This document shows, piece by piece, positions 54,796 through 64,000 of a DNA stretch of 64,000 nucleotides. The position numbers and the translations under genes are program-made. Numbering within the stretch: position 1 is the stretch's first letter; the number at the start of each line of letters is the position of its first letter. The stretch is from Gymnothorax reevesii. Its lineage: Eukaryota > Chordata > Actinopteri > Anguilliformes > Muraenidae. Location of the stretch: assembly GCA_029721435.1 (NCBI GenBank), contig CM056573.1:122971447-123035446 (forward strand). The letters are read 5' to 3'. Below the pieces are notes generated by a model that had not been told where the DNA came from, did no database searches, and worked only from the letters and a program-made list of their open reading frames with translations.

Positions 54796-55088
54796 GGTGG
54801 GGGTGGGGCGGGCGAGACCTACTAATGCATGGTTTCAAAACTAACTAATTAAGAGCCACAGGGATCCAAGTAGTAATATTTAACAATTCAGGTCCAAGGG
54901 CGTGGACCTGACACAGTCCTCCATGAGTATACTGTTTAACACAAGGCCACCCATCTAGACCTTTTTATTTGTTATGAACTGGTCAGTGAGCTACCATGTT
55001 AACAGCGTCTCACTATGAGCCCAGCATGGTGTTAATCTAACGGTACAATCCAAAGCAACATCAGACTAGAAGGGTGCTCAGTAGGTTT

Positions 55089-55401
55089 ATTCCCACTTGG
55101 TCTATTCTCATTTTGTCTACAACTTTTTAGCACGATTTCCATTTGGGCTACTGTTTTTACTTGTTTCACCCAAGTCTTTAACACTTGTTTCGTTTGGAGT
55201 TCTACTATCATAATGATGGATTTTTCGTTCAAAGATTTTCACTTGTGTTTTGTTCCCATTACTATGAGAGAAGTCTTTTTATTCATTTTGTCCACCTCAT
55301 AATGCACTTACTCATATTAAATTATAATTTTCTTGAGAGTAGGCAAAATGTGAAAAGGTGGTCATTTGAAAAGTAGACAAAATGAGTAGACCAAATGGGA
55401 A
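55089..55401. mobile_element. MITE with ~35-bp inverted ends
   Basis: TCCCACTTGGTCTATTCTCA followed by TTTTGTCTACAACTTTT is matched inversely by AAAAGTAGACAAAATGAGTA and GACCAAATGGGA. Just beyond the right end are further GTAGATCAAATGAGAGTACA-type blocks. Confidence 0.6.
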
Positions 55402-55464
55402 GTAGATCAAATGAGAGTACACAAAATGAGGGACCGAGTGGGATGTTATCGCTCAGTAGAGCAC

Positions 55465-55745
55465 ATACCTCCGCCACCTCGAACGTCCTATATGCCAGTT
55501 AAAGCTAAAATAAGAACCAAGTCTGAAAGCTCTGTGAAAATTGGATCCAAAGTTGTTGCCAATTAAGTGAATGTGACCTTTTGGTTGACCATGACCTTGA
55601 CCTTTCAGAATTGAATCACTGACAGATAAGTCATTATTCCCAGCAAGTTTCATCACTCTGCATGTAAAATTGTAGCCAGGAACTTTATCAGAGACTGACA
55701 CAGACAGAGGAAAACAGTACCTCCGCCAGTGAAGTTGGGGCAGAG
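55465..55745. mobile_element. short dispersed repeat, hairpin-ended type
   Basis: Starts ACCTCCGCCACCTCG and ends ACCTCCGCCAGTGAAGTTGG followed by GGCAGAGGTTAT, whose ends pair (ACCTC/GAGGT). Internal GACCTTTTGGTTGACCATGA resembles the TGACCTTGGCC blocks of the array at 42.5 kb. Confidence 0.45.
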
Positions 55746-56318
55746 GTTATCAGTCAGTAAAAAACATTTCAGGAAAAGAGTTTAGTTGAGAGTCCTTCTG
55801 CAGCATACATTAAGTTTACAGTACTAGACATAGGACAGTCACAGGCAATTTATAGTTCGAGGGTACCCAATCCCAAAAATAGCAAGGAAAAAAATCCTCA
55901 GGTGGCTAAAAAAAAAAACAAAAAAAAACAACAACATTATATCTCCAGTGGATGAGATCTCAGGAACCTGGCTATAGTGGGGGAGCTCATCCTCTGCTGG
56001 CCGCCCAATTAAAGATGGATAAAAATAAAAAAGCGGATGGGAAAACCAAGCAGTGGCATCGATCACTCCAGGATAGGGTGAGGTGTAAGTGTGGACCAGG
56101 TATAAAACCATCATTGCTTCAGTGGTCCATGGACTCTAAGGGAAGCAGATGAAAACAAACAAACAAACAAACAAACAAACAAAAAACGCCCAAAACGGTG
56201 GTTAGAGTGCTGTTAATTTGATTCTGGACAAAAAGGGTATTCAGTAAAGTTCGTACTTATACCAACCCTGAAGCAACCCGGGTCATAATCATGCAGTGGA
56301 GAAATGCTGAACCTTTAC
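55746..56318. other. unassigned stretch with (CAAA)n
   Basis: Holds A-rich tracts and (CAAA)n at 56155-56185, downstream of the stop codon of the Ginger-like gene (its 3' side). Confidence 0.4.
56155..56185. repeat. (CAAA)n microsatellite
   Basis: CAAACAAACAAACAAACAAA run. Confidence 0.9.
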
Positions 56319-56566
56319 TTATCCACATGCTGGACAATAGAAGTTCTGCTCCAGTGGTGGTCTCCCTACACCAATCCAATGGAACCATAGACCACATGGT
56401 GTACACTGGATCTGAGGAGAGGCATGGCTGTTGATTACCACCACATGACATTTGTAATTATGTCTGAACCTTCAGTGTATTCTTATCCAGTCATCAGTTA
56501 CATCATTCCCTCTCCCTGGACTTTGACATGCATTCCCACATGCACAGCATACTTCTGAAAGGTCCT
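56319..56566 (-). pseudogene. PHD-finger exons 13-14 of the Ginger-like gene
   Basis: Exon 13 reads LSEVCCACGNACQSPGRGND then VTDDW. Exon 14 reads IQCTPCGLWFHWIGVGRPPL then EQNFYCPACG and a stop. Joined in order they give the C-x2-C, W-I-x-C-x2-C, WFHW, C-x2-C pattern of a PHD finger. One zinc ligand (Cys of W-x-C-VG) is Gly or Ile here. The donor after exon 13 reads ATAAGA where GTAAGA is expected. PHD fingers bind histone tails; here it could steer integration to chromatin, which is inference. Confidence 0.75.
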
Positions 56567-56808
56567 CTAAATCACACAAATGCAATTAATGTCTCAATCA
56601 CACATACACACAAAATATATGACAGATAAAATACCTGAATCAGTGACCAGTCTGCAAGCAATTTCCTTCCTCAACTAAGTGATGGAGGCTTCATCAGTGC
56701 TGAAATCCAGGACCCCACCAGCCAGGAGAAGCTCTGCAAACTACAAAAGACATCATGTAATCAGTTGCTGCCTTAACAGCATTCAAAGGGTCACCTGCAC
56801 TCATAACT

Positions 56809-58108
56809 TGCAGACAAATGCCCCACAGGATGTAGAGTCTTGCTGACACGGATGGCTTACAGTATGACAAGTCCACCGCGAGATATGAATATTTTTGTAC
56901 CTCATGAAAGCTCTGCAGAATAGCAAAAATGCTTAATTTTAGCCATGAACCATTCAAGACATTACCACAGATCGACTTACCTGGTCATATTCTTTTTTTT
57001 TTTTTTTTAAAGTTTGGCATCTCCAATCCCACCCAAATCTGGAATGCCCAATTGAAGAACTATGTACAAGCTCGTTTGCGACCCCTTGCTGCCATTTCAG
57101 GAGAGTGTAGACAGTTTGCGACTCTCCTCCGTAGCACGTGCCTGTCAGCCACTGCTTATTATACACTCATGGGGTGAATCCTCCCAAGTTCAGAGCGAGG
57201 GCAGAGGATACTTGGGCATGAACAGACTTAAGAATCTTCCCGTCTGGCCAACAGGAGGTGCTTGATCAACGAACAAAGCTGTTTATTTTATTTCCCATTT
57301 CCTACAGTCCCTTCCCAATTTGAAACCCTGTAGCACTATAGCCAATTGGGCGCTACTCTGAAAAAGCTGCCGACCACTGGCGGTTGGTACGACCAGGACT
57401 CGAACCCGCGACATGATAGTCACTTCTGCACTGCAACGCAGTGCCTTATCCGAGTGAGCTATCAGGTCATATTCCTGGTCATATTCTTGCCTCTGGTTAT
57501 GTGGTCAGGGTTTTCACCCAATGGGTCAATGTACACTGCCTGCTTCTCTTTTGGATAAATGACCTTCAATGCAAGACATGTAAAGATTAAGATCACATTA
57601 AAATTAAGTTAGAGAGCCTCAACATGTATATAGAATTTTATGCTGAGATGGTGGGAATACTCACAAGTGTCCAGTGCTGCTTGTCACAGACTGGTCTGAT
57701 GAGGACGCCATCGGCCATAGGGTCAACCTGTAAACATACTGAATAAATCCATGTTTGTATTGTAAATCATCTGCAAACATTTTGAAAATGCTTACCTTGT
57801 TTAATGCCTGGAATGATCCTTGCCACATTGAAGTCATTTGAAACGAGTCAACATAATAAACCTTTCCCTCAGTTTCTTCTTGCAACTTCCCAATGATGGC
57901 ATAGATGAATGCATTCAAGGCCTGAACCAATAATTGTGTCAATTGTTTCTACAAATTGTTGCCAACAAATTTATTTAAGCATGCGTTTACCTCTCTCTCC
58001 ACCTCCCGTCCTGGGATAAATTTTGCGAGTCCATGGCAAATATTTTATATGGTCCAACTATGCTCCGCAGTGCACCTTTCTGTTTTTTCAGCCAGATGTC
58101 AGCTATTA
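56809..58108 (-). pseudogene. Ulp1-type cysteine protease exons 8-12 of the Ginger-like gene
   Basis: Exon 8: DIWLKKQKGALRSIVGPYKI then FAMDSQNLSQDGRWRE. Exon 9: ALNAFIYAIIGKLQEETEG and YYVDSFQMTSMWQG. Exon 10: VDPMADGVLIRPVCDKQHWTL, with the catalytic His-Trp. Exon 11: VIYPKEKQAVYIDPLGENP, with the catalytic Asp. Exon 12: WTCHTVSHPCQQDSTSCGAF, with the oxyanion Gln and nucleophile Cys. The H-D-Q-C order and spacing are those of C48 (Ulp1/SENP-like) peptidases. Exons 9 and 10 are whole numbers of codons. Exon 11 is split by a SINE (56995-57473). Confidence 0.88.
56995..57473 (-). mobile_element. tRNA-derived SINE with 15-bp target duplication
   Basis: The minus-strand head is at the high-coordinate end: A box TAGCTCACTCGG, B box GGGTTCGAGTCC (about 57400-57465). 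It has a ~370-bp body and a poly-A tail seen as a 17-base T run from 56993. CCTGGTCATATTCTT occurs at 56980-56994 and 57474-57488, a perfect target duplication. The head family differs from the SINEs at 19.1 and 50.4 kb. It lies within exon 11 of the Ginger-like gene. Confidence 0.9.
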
Positions 58109-58258
58109 CTGAGAATGAGAAAAATGTTAATCACCTTGACCTCAAAATTTAATAGGTCCATTCCAAATTTTCAGTCCTTTCAGGACTGAAACTACAGTAA
58201 ATATGCAGAGCTTTTTCAGTATGTTGTTGCAAAAATGATATTGAATGGAAATCTATAC

Positions 58259-59054
58259 TTAAAATCTTCTGGGGAGACTGCAGTTGATGATTCACACGCT
58301 GTTGGGTCCCATGACTGGAGACTGGAGGACAGGCGGCCAGATCGGGGGCTCATTCTGAAGATGGGGGATTGGGGAACTCCAAGAGACCTCAAGGGGCTGG
58401 GCTGCAGAGCTGGAGAAGTGGAAGTGGTTCCAATCCATTTTGCTGGGATTCGTGGCTGCGGTTCCACATATTTCTTCAGATGGTCAATGTTGACCCCTTC
58501 CGCGTTTTTAAATCTGCACTTTTGCCATCAATATTTGTTATGGTGATTGGACCCAATAAATCCGTTTCCAATTTCCCTCCCTTTCTTTGCTCTAGTGAAT
58601 ATTTTTCTGCAACACTTGATCCCCCACCCCAAACCAGTCATCTTCTCCCTTCGATAGCTTCCTCTTCCGCACCCTTGCTTGTCCTTCAGTTATTTTGGCC
58701 TCCACTTTAGCATACACGTCTTTGAGGCTTTTAGTTTGGATGCATACGTCTTCATTTTCGGCCTGTGCATCTATCGGCCTATCTCATCACTAGTCTGTAA
58801 TAGATAAAAATGAAAGATCAACACATTATGGCAGAGATGGTTTTCAACGCAGCTCCTCCTGCATGGAAATTTCTCATACCTGGCTCTTTTCTGGAATTTC
58901 TGATGGGTAACGGGCTTCCCTCCCATACATGAGGAAACATGGGGAATATTTGGTGGTTATTTGTTTTTTTGTATGTAGTCCAAGCACAGTGGGTTTGATT
59001 TGAATGTCCCAGTCACTTGGATGATCCTGCGCCATTTAAGCTTAAAAGGAAGAA

Positions 59055-59088
<34 letters not shown>

Positions 59089-60307
59089 GTGCTTTACCCT
59101 TGAATGGTGCCATTCAGCTTTTCCAATAAGCCGTTTGTTTGTGGGTGGTACGGTGCGCAGAGGCTTCTGGCAATGCCAAGTTTTGCACACAAGTCCAGAT
59201 TGATCTAGCATATACATTGGATAGGAAGACACGTTCAGTATCATTTCTCCCCACCCCCCTTTATCTACAGACAAAAGCACAGCAACGTCACATGTCGGGA
59301 ATCACTTACTTTATTGACAAATACTTTCTCCGGTCAGTCAGGATTCGTTTTCGTGCGCAATACTTATAAAAGAAATCCATGAAGCAGTCCGTTACCTCCT
59401 CAGCCCTCTTGATTTTCAGAGGATAGACTTCCAGCCATTTTGTGAAATAGTCCATCATGACGCAGATGTATACATGTCCATTGTTGGAGCGCTTCAATTT
59501 GCCAACAAGGTCCATCCCCACCAGTTTAAAAGGGCTCGGACACCATAAATGCTAACAAAGCACAATGGAATGTTTTACCAAACCAGCACAATAGACCCTC
59601 TGCCCTGCTCATTTTAGAACATTTCATCTTAGATGCACATGATTCAGCAGGGCACATGCAGGGCAGTGGCCCCCATGACCAACACTTCAGAACTATTTAA
59701 CATCATGCAACATGCCAGGAGATTATTCACCTCGATGGGTTTATACTGAGTTTTTTCCTTAATGGAAGCCCTCTTTTTCTGGCACTCATCGCACTGGGCA
59801 ACCTAAAAAAGTGAAAAAAATTACCAACACTCAGGAAGTGCTCCATTACATCCATATCAGAAATATGGGATAGTAATGCACTCACCCATTTTGTGAGGTC
59901 AGCTTTCATACCAGGCCATTAATACCGCTGAAGAATTGCATGCATTGTCTTGTCTACTCCACAGTGAGCGCCGATAGCACTGGCATGAAACTCTATAAAG
60001 ATGTTGTTAGCTTCCTGCGGAGAACAAACTTCCTTTGCAAGATGATGCTGCGCCTCTTAGGCACTGGTAATAGAGTTCACCATCTAGGGATTACATTACC
60101 ATGAGCATTAGAAATGTCATTTTTTTTAAAAATGGATGTCATTTTAATAAACAATGGATATTGTGCTGCTGGGTGGTTCGACTTACCTCTTAATTGGTAA
60201 CTCTCTACCCTTTGTTTCAAAACGTAATGCTGACTTTTTGTGAAGCTTGGATGGTAGATGTTTTTTGTCTTAAATTCTGCAATGTCCTTCACTTTGCACA
60301 GCTCCAT
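58259..60307 (-). pseudogene. integrase-encoding exons 1-7 of the Ginger-like gene
   Basis: Exon 2 encodes EFHASAIGAHCGVDKTMHA and, after a stop, WPGMKADLTKW. Exon 3 adds VAQCDECQKKRAS. Together these make the H-H-C-C zinc finger of retroviral-type integrases. Exon 4 holds catalytic Asp 1 in FKLVGMDLVGKL, then YFTKWLEVYPLKIKRAEEV and Asp 2 in RILTDRR. Exon 5 holds the catalytic Glu in YHPQTNGLLEKLNGTIQ. Exon 6 reads YSPCFLMYGREARYPSEIPE, the end of the core. Exon 7 carries KVEAKITEGQARVRKRKLSK, FGVGDQVL, a GPY/F-like LLGPITITNIDGKS in a shifted frame, and VNIDHLKKYVEP. All three DDE residues are visible. Exons 2-3 and 3-4 join in phase. Confidence 0.85.
59055..59087. repeat. (AAT)n microsatellite
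   Basis: AATAATAATAATAATAATAA run in an intron of the Ginger-like gene. Confidence 0.95.
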
Positions 60308-60355
60308 GTCAGTCTACTTTATCAAACGCTCCACTACACTACTGAGAAAATACGT

Positions 60356-60903
60356 TCTTCCATCTGCCCCATTTTCCTTTTAGAAATGTATTCTCCTGCG
60401 CCAGATGTTGGCGATTGCTTAATTAAAATCCTAACCAGGTTACCCTTTGACCGCAAGAAGCTGGTGCACTGCTGTATTGAGTCATTCTACATTGGAAAAG
60501 CATTGCAAGAAAATGTTGATACGAGTGGGTGCCCCAATATTTTACAATACGTTGTACACAAAAGAAGGTAGAATGATTCATCACTCAGTCCTTTACCTTG
60601 GCGCAGCGTTGCGGGTACAATATTACCATTCACATTCTACAGTTCCTGCGGCTAAGCGTTGGCAATTATTTGTGTATTTTGAAAGTATTTACAGTGTTAG
60701 ATTTTCAACATTTAAAAGTATTTATTTGTACTCATGTGTCGTGCAGTAAAGGCTGTGATGTTTTGGGCAATGTGGACGCAATCTTGAGAAAAAGAGCTTG
60801 ATAAACACGGCACGCTCGAATGTTTCTCAAGGAAACCAGTTGTTTTAGATCAAACCAAAACAAAATGTTACCAGGTTGCTGACGTTATTAATATATAATA
60901 ATA
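60356..60903. repeat. right member of the ~550-bp inverted repeat
   Basis: Reverse complement of 53650-54207. It ends GTTACCAGGTTGCTGACGTT followed by ATTAATATATAATAATA. Its inner end (CAGATGGAAGAACG on the minus strand) is only about 50 bases upstream of the Ginger-like start codon at 60307, so it is in the promoter position of that gene. Confidence 0.8.
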
Positions 60904-60956
60904 CATGAGAGTATTTGGGAATTTGTTTGTTTGAGAATAGCTGCAGAGAATGAATG

Positions 60957-62372
60957 TACAATGCCATTTCCAAAAAAATTGGGACATTGTGTAAAATTTA
61001 CCTGTAAAAACAGAATGCAAATATTTTGAAATCAGTTCAGCTTCATATTTATCTGATAATTTTTTTGATAAAAAAACGCATCTGGGTGGCAGTAAATGCT
61101 GGACCAAAACCTGTATATATCGTTCACCATTAATGGTGTCTCATGGATGTGCAAGTCACTTATGCCTTGTGTACTAATGCACCCCCACACTGTCATGGAC
61201 CCTGGCTTTTTAAGTTCTTGCTGATATTGAGCCGGATGGCCCCTCTCCTTTCTAGCCTCCATGATTCACAAAAAGAATTTCAAAAAGAATTTTGCTTAGT
61301 CCAAGCACAGGGCAGTTTTCCGCTTTACCTCAGTACATTTTAAATGAGCTCGGGCCCAGAGAAGAAGGCAGTTTTTCCCAGATCTTGTATATGAGCCCCT
61401 TAGAACAAGAGTGGTCCAACTAATGTTTTTTCATTTTTCATTGAGGACAACAATTGCACTGAGTATTTTTTGCGTTCTTGATGTATGGAACATATAACCG
61501 GCTAGTTGTAAAGTACCGCTACTACACCAAGTTAATTCACTCTTGTATTTAACAGATAGACCATTAAGGAATCATTTTAAGATTAGAACTAAAAAAAAGG
61601 ACAAATCTGGAGTTAGACCACTTTTGTTCTCAGGGGCTCACATGGCATAATCTCTACATGGCAGGGCTTTAACTTGCATTTGTGGGTGCAGTGACAAATA
61701 GTCAACTGACATGACACTGCTTTCCAGAAGTGTTTCTGAGCCCATGAAGTGATTTACAGAATCCTGTCTGTTTATCATGAAGTGCTGTCAGAGGACCAGA
61801 AAATCACTGTCATTGAAAAATGGATTTTGGCCTTGTCCCATGCGTTCAGAGACTTATCTGGATTCTCCAAATCTTTTAATGATATTGTGTACCATAGAGA
61901 ATAAAATCTCCAAATTCTTCGCAATTTTTAGTTGAGAACCATATTCTCAAATTGTTGGAACTGTTTCCCCATGCAGTCTTTCATAGAGTGATTAAGCCCT
62001 CACCATATTTCCACATGAATGACTTTCTATACCTCATCATGTTACTGTCCTGTCGCTAAATAATCTACTTAAGAGTGAGATGTTCTGCCAGTTGTCTTTT
62101 TTTTTTCTCCATCATGCAACGTTTACAGCATTTTATTGTCCTATCCCAACTTTTTAAAAACATGTTGCTGTTATCAAGTTCAAACCGACCTGATATTTTT
62201 TCAAAAAACAATAACATTTATCAGTTTCAAAATTTGATACACTGTTTTTGTCCTATTTTCAATTAAATATAGGGTCTTAATTGATCTACAAATCATTGCA
62301 TTTTGTTGTATTTGCATACATATTTACATTATTTACAAAAGCATCCCAACTTTTTTGGAAATGCAGTTGTAA
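60957..62372 (-). mobile_element. decayed Tc1-like transposon
   Basis: Left end TACAATGCCATTTCCAAAAA and right end TTTTTTGGAAATGCAGTTGTA are inverted repeats, followed inward by GTTGGGATGC/GACATTGTGTAAA. The minus strand shows GSMTVWGCISTQGISDLHIH and other transposase scraps, and plus-strand text parallel to the element at 655-2392 but of a different subfamily. Stops and indels are frequent. Confidence 0.85.
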
Positions 62373-64000
62373 GTTAATACAATGTCCTCTCGAGTGTAGC
62401 CATTGAAATGTGTGTGTGTGCGCGCACATGCTTCTGTGAGAGGACATGGTGAGGTTATGAACATGTGGTGAAATCTCCAGAATAGACACAGGAAGTCTCT
62501 CTGGATTTGTGCGTGGGTGTGTGGAAGGGGAGAGTTTGGAATCAGCTCGGTGAAACCAGCTGCTAATCTGGCCTGGCCAAGCCTGGTCTGCTGACCCTTT
62601 CACTCTGTTCTTTTACGCATTCAAAAGGATTTGCTACATTCATTTAACACGGAGGTCACCAACCCAGTTCTTGGAGATCTACAACTCAAAGCACACCTGG
62701 CCCCCCACATTCAATATGAGGTGCAATGATGTGCTCAATTATCTTGCTAAAATATGTGGAGTTGAATTTTAATTCAGTGTTTACTGAACTAATCTTTTAT
62801 GTGATTCCTAAACAAGACTAAGTCACGTCCTAGTACATGGCTTGACTGTGAGGATGTGCTTAAGTACTGTGAGCCTCACTGTAAAACCTCCTAATGATGT
62901 TATTGTTAACTGTTCATGGATATTCATATTTTCAATGAAAAATTTCTTTTTGTCAAAAAAAAAAAAAATCAAATACTCCATCCCCCCAGGGGATAACTCA
63001 GGGGTCTCAGGGGGATAACGAATACCAAGGGAAAGCAAACATCTAGATGTTAACTAATTAACACATTAAGCAGGTTTAAGAGAGCTGACGTTTAAGTGGG
63101 AAATAATGAGAGGTTTATTTTTTCTTTGTCTGGATTAATTTAGAAGGGAGGGCTGAATTCCACCTCTCCGCGAACGGAGCAGCAGACGGGCCAAGTTGAC
63201 TCGTGCCATAGTTAAGCTCAGCTGTGACCACATTGTGTTTCTTTAAAAAAAAGATTATTTGAACTTCTTTTTTTGCACTTTTCACAGAGGGGATGTCACA
63301 AAGTCACTGCAGTGCAGAAGACTAGAGCCTGTGCCCTGGTCTAAGTTCTTAAAAAATAAATGTCTGATTATTCAGCTGAGAATGGTGAAATGATTTTCTC
63401 TCACTGACAGAAAGTGATCTTCAGATTTTGAAACATGATACTAAATTTTCACATCCCCCTTCCCCCACAAAAAAGCTTGGGCTTTATTGCTTATTACTGA
63501 TTACTGCCTTCAAAAATGATAAAATCCCATAATCTAGGAATAGACATCATTGTAGACCCATTCAATGAGATGGAATAGGTTTACAACAGTTAAAGGATGA
63601 GTGCAATGTGGATAACTTCTTGCAGTGCTTAACTTTTTAAGTTAAGTACATGTTCTCTGCAGCCTATAATTTTTTGTTGGTTTCTCATAAACAAGTCCCG
63701 AAAATGTGCTAGTTCTTTCAAATTCACCCGCCAAAACTAATGTTTTGAGTACTGCTCTCTGGATATGTAATTTTGTTGGCAAAAAAAATAAAAAAAATTC
63801 AACCGTTGTAATCAGTTTGGAATAAGTGAGCAGCATGATAATGACATCATATCTCAGGGTTTACACACGAAACTGGAAATTCTCCCACCCACCGATCCTG
63901 TCAGTAAATTATGCATTGATTGCGCTGTCAAAAGGCATGCGACATGACATGTTTTTGGGTAGAAGTCCAAATCCAAATGTGGCGAAAACTGAATCAATGG
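62373..64000. other. unassigned stretch
   Basis: (TG)n at 62409-62425. A GGTCACCAACCCAGTTCTTG GAG-type block at 62655 resembles the end of a vertebrate hAT MITE but is too short to call. Otherwise nothing supported. Confidence 0.35.

Larger units (their letters stand above)
56319..60307 (-). pseudogene. Ginger1-type transposase gene: integrase + Ulp1 protease + PHD finger, multi-exon, decayed
   Basis: A spliced minus-strand gene. I place fourteen exons by conserved protein blocks and GT/AG borders: 60307-60187, 60083-59886, 59802-59731, 59551-59310, 59204-59098, 59026-58880, 58794-58259, 58108-57990, 57921-57796, 57727-57665, 57563-56981 (with a SINE inside), 56912-56809, 56566-56487 and 56411-56319. 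It starts MELCKVKDIAEF, with a stop just upstream, and ends FYCPACG-stop. Domain order is H2C2 zinc finger, Gypsy-type integrase core, GPY/F-like domain, Ulp1/C48 protease, PHD. Ginger1 DNA transposons are known to join a Gypsy-like integrase to a Ulp1 or OTU protease and have spawned vertebrate genes (GIN1, GIN2). Damage: stop TAA in exon 2 (about 59905), frameshifts in exons 2 and 7, a TAG in exon 7, phase mismatch around exon 5, the SINE, and a mutated donor after exon 13. Alternative: a decayed host gene of the same origin. Confidence 0.85.

Noticed and set aside
57395..57470. functional tRNA gene
   Set aside because: A and B boxes are good, but the acceptor stem does not close. It is followed by a long body and a poly-A tail with target duplications, so it is a SINE head.
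59306..59521. Gypsy retrotransposon integrase on the minus strand
   Set aside because: Flanking blocks are split by introns, and Ulp1 and PHD exons follow in phase. There is no gag, RT or LTR nearby, so a Ginger-type DNA transposon or derived gene fits better.
1..64000. bacterial, phage or plasmid origin
   Set aside because: No operons or ribosome-binding-site-led genes, dense microsatellites, spliced genes, SINEs, LINEs and Tc1/hAT/Harbinger elements throughout.

Overview
This is nuclear DNA of an animal, most likely a ray-finned (teleost) fish. It is AT-rich, full of (TG)n, (TACA)n and (CAAA)n microsatellites, and made up almost wholly of transposable-element remains typical of fish genomes: several Tc1/mariner families, hAT, PIF/Harbinger, Gypsy LTR elements, an RTE-like LINE, a CR1/L2/Rex-like LINE and tRNA-derived SINEs. 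I could support no host protein-coding gene. Every recognisable coding region belongs to a mobile element, and almost all are broken. I cannot name the species.

Layout. 0-8 kb: a decayed Tc1 split by a 273-bp insertion, a LINE reverse-transcriptase scrap, small inverted-repeat elements and an LTR-like element. 8-18 kb: a solo Gypsy LTR with a 6-bp target duplication, an RTE-like LINE (9.99-13.38 kb) with endonuclease and reverse transcriptase broken by five stops and a frameshift, the 3' end of a CR1/L2/Rex-like LINE with an (ATGTT)n tail, and LTR-like elements. 19-26 kb: a tRNA SINE, a Harbinger-derived element carrying only the Myb-like gene, and a 2.74-kb giant palindrome inserted into an LTR-like element. 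27-35 kb: small MITEs, then a hAT element (8-bp target duplication) that contains a Harbinger element, which itself contains a Tc1 end and a MITE. 38-49 kb: palindromic MITEs, then a 7.7-kb Gypsy element with both LTRs, interrupted by an element carrying a 151-bp tandem array and by a nearly intact Tc1. Its RNase H region is duplicated and its integrase core is missing. 50-54 kb: a second copy of the SINE and of the Myb-only Harbinger element, and a palindromic MITE rich in CACATG.

54-61 kb holds the most notable object. A minus-strand, intron-containing gene runs from 60307 down to 56319. Exon by exon it encodes a Gypsy-type integrase (H2C2 zinc finger, DDE core, GPY-like C-terminal domain), then a Ulp1-type cysteine protease with its His, Asp, Gln and Cys motifs, then a PHD finger. 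This is the architecture of Ginger1 'cut-and-paste' DNA transposons (integrase plus Ulp1), with a PHD finger added. It lies between two ~550-bp inverted repeats (53650-54207 and 60356-60903). A tRNA-derived SINE with a 15-bp target duplication has landed inside the exon that carries the protease catalytic Asp. A Tc1 element follows at 60.96-62.37 kb.

The insertions give a relative chronology: Gypsy before Tc1 (45 kb); hAT before Harbinger before Tc1/MITE (31-35 kb); LTR-like element before giant palindrome (23-26 kb); Ginger-like gene before SINE (57 kb). Boundaries are read by eye. Divergence values, copy numbers and family names need alignment to a repeat library.
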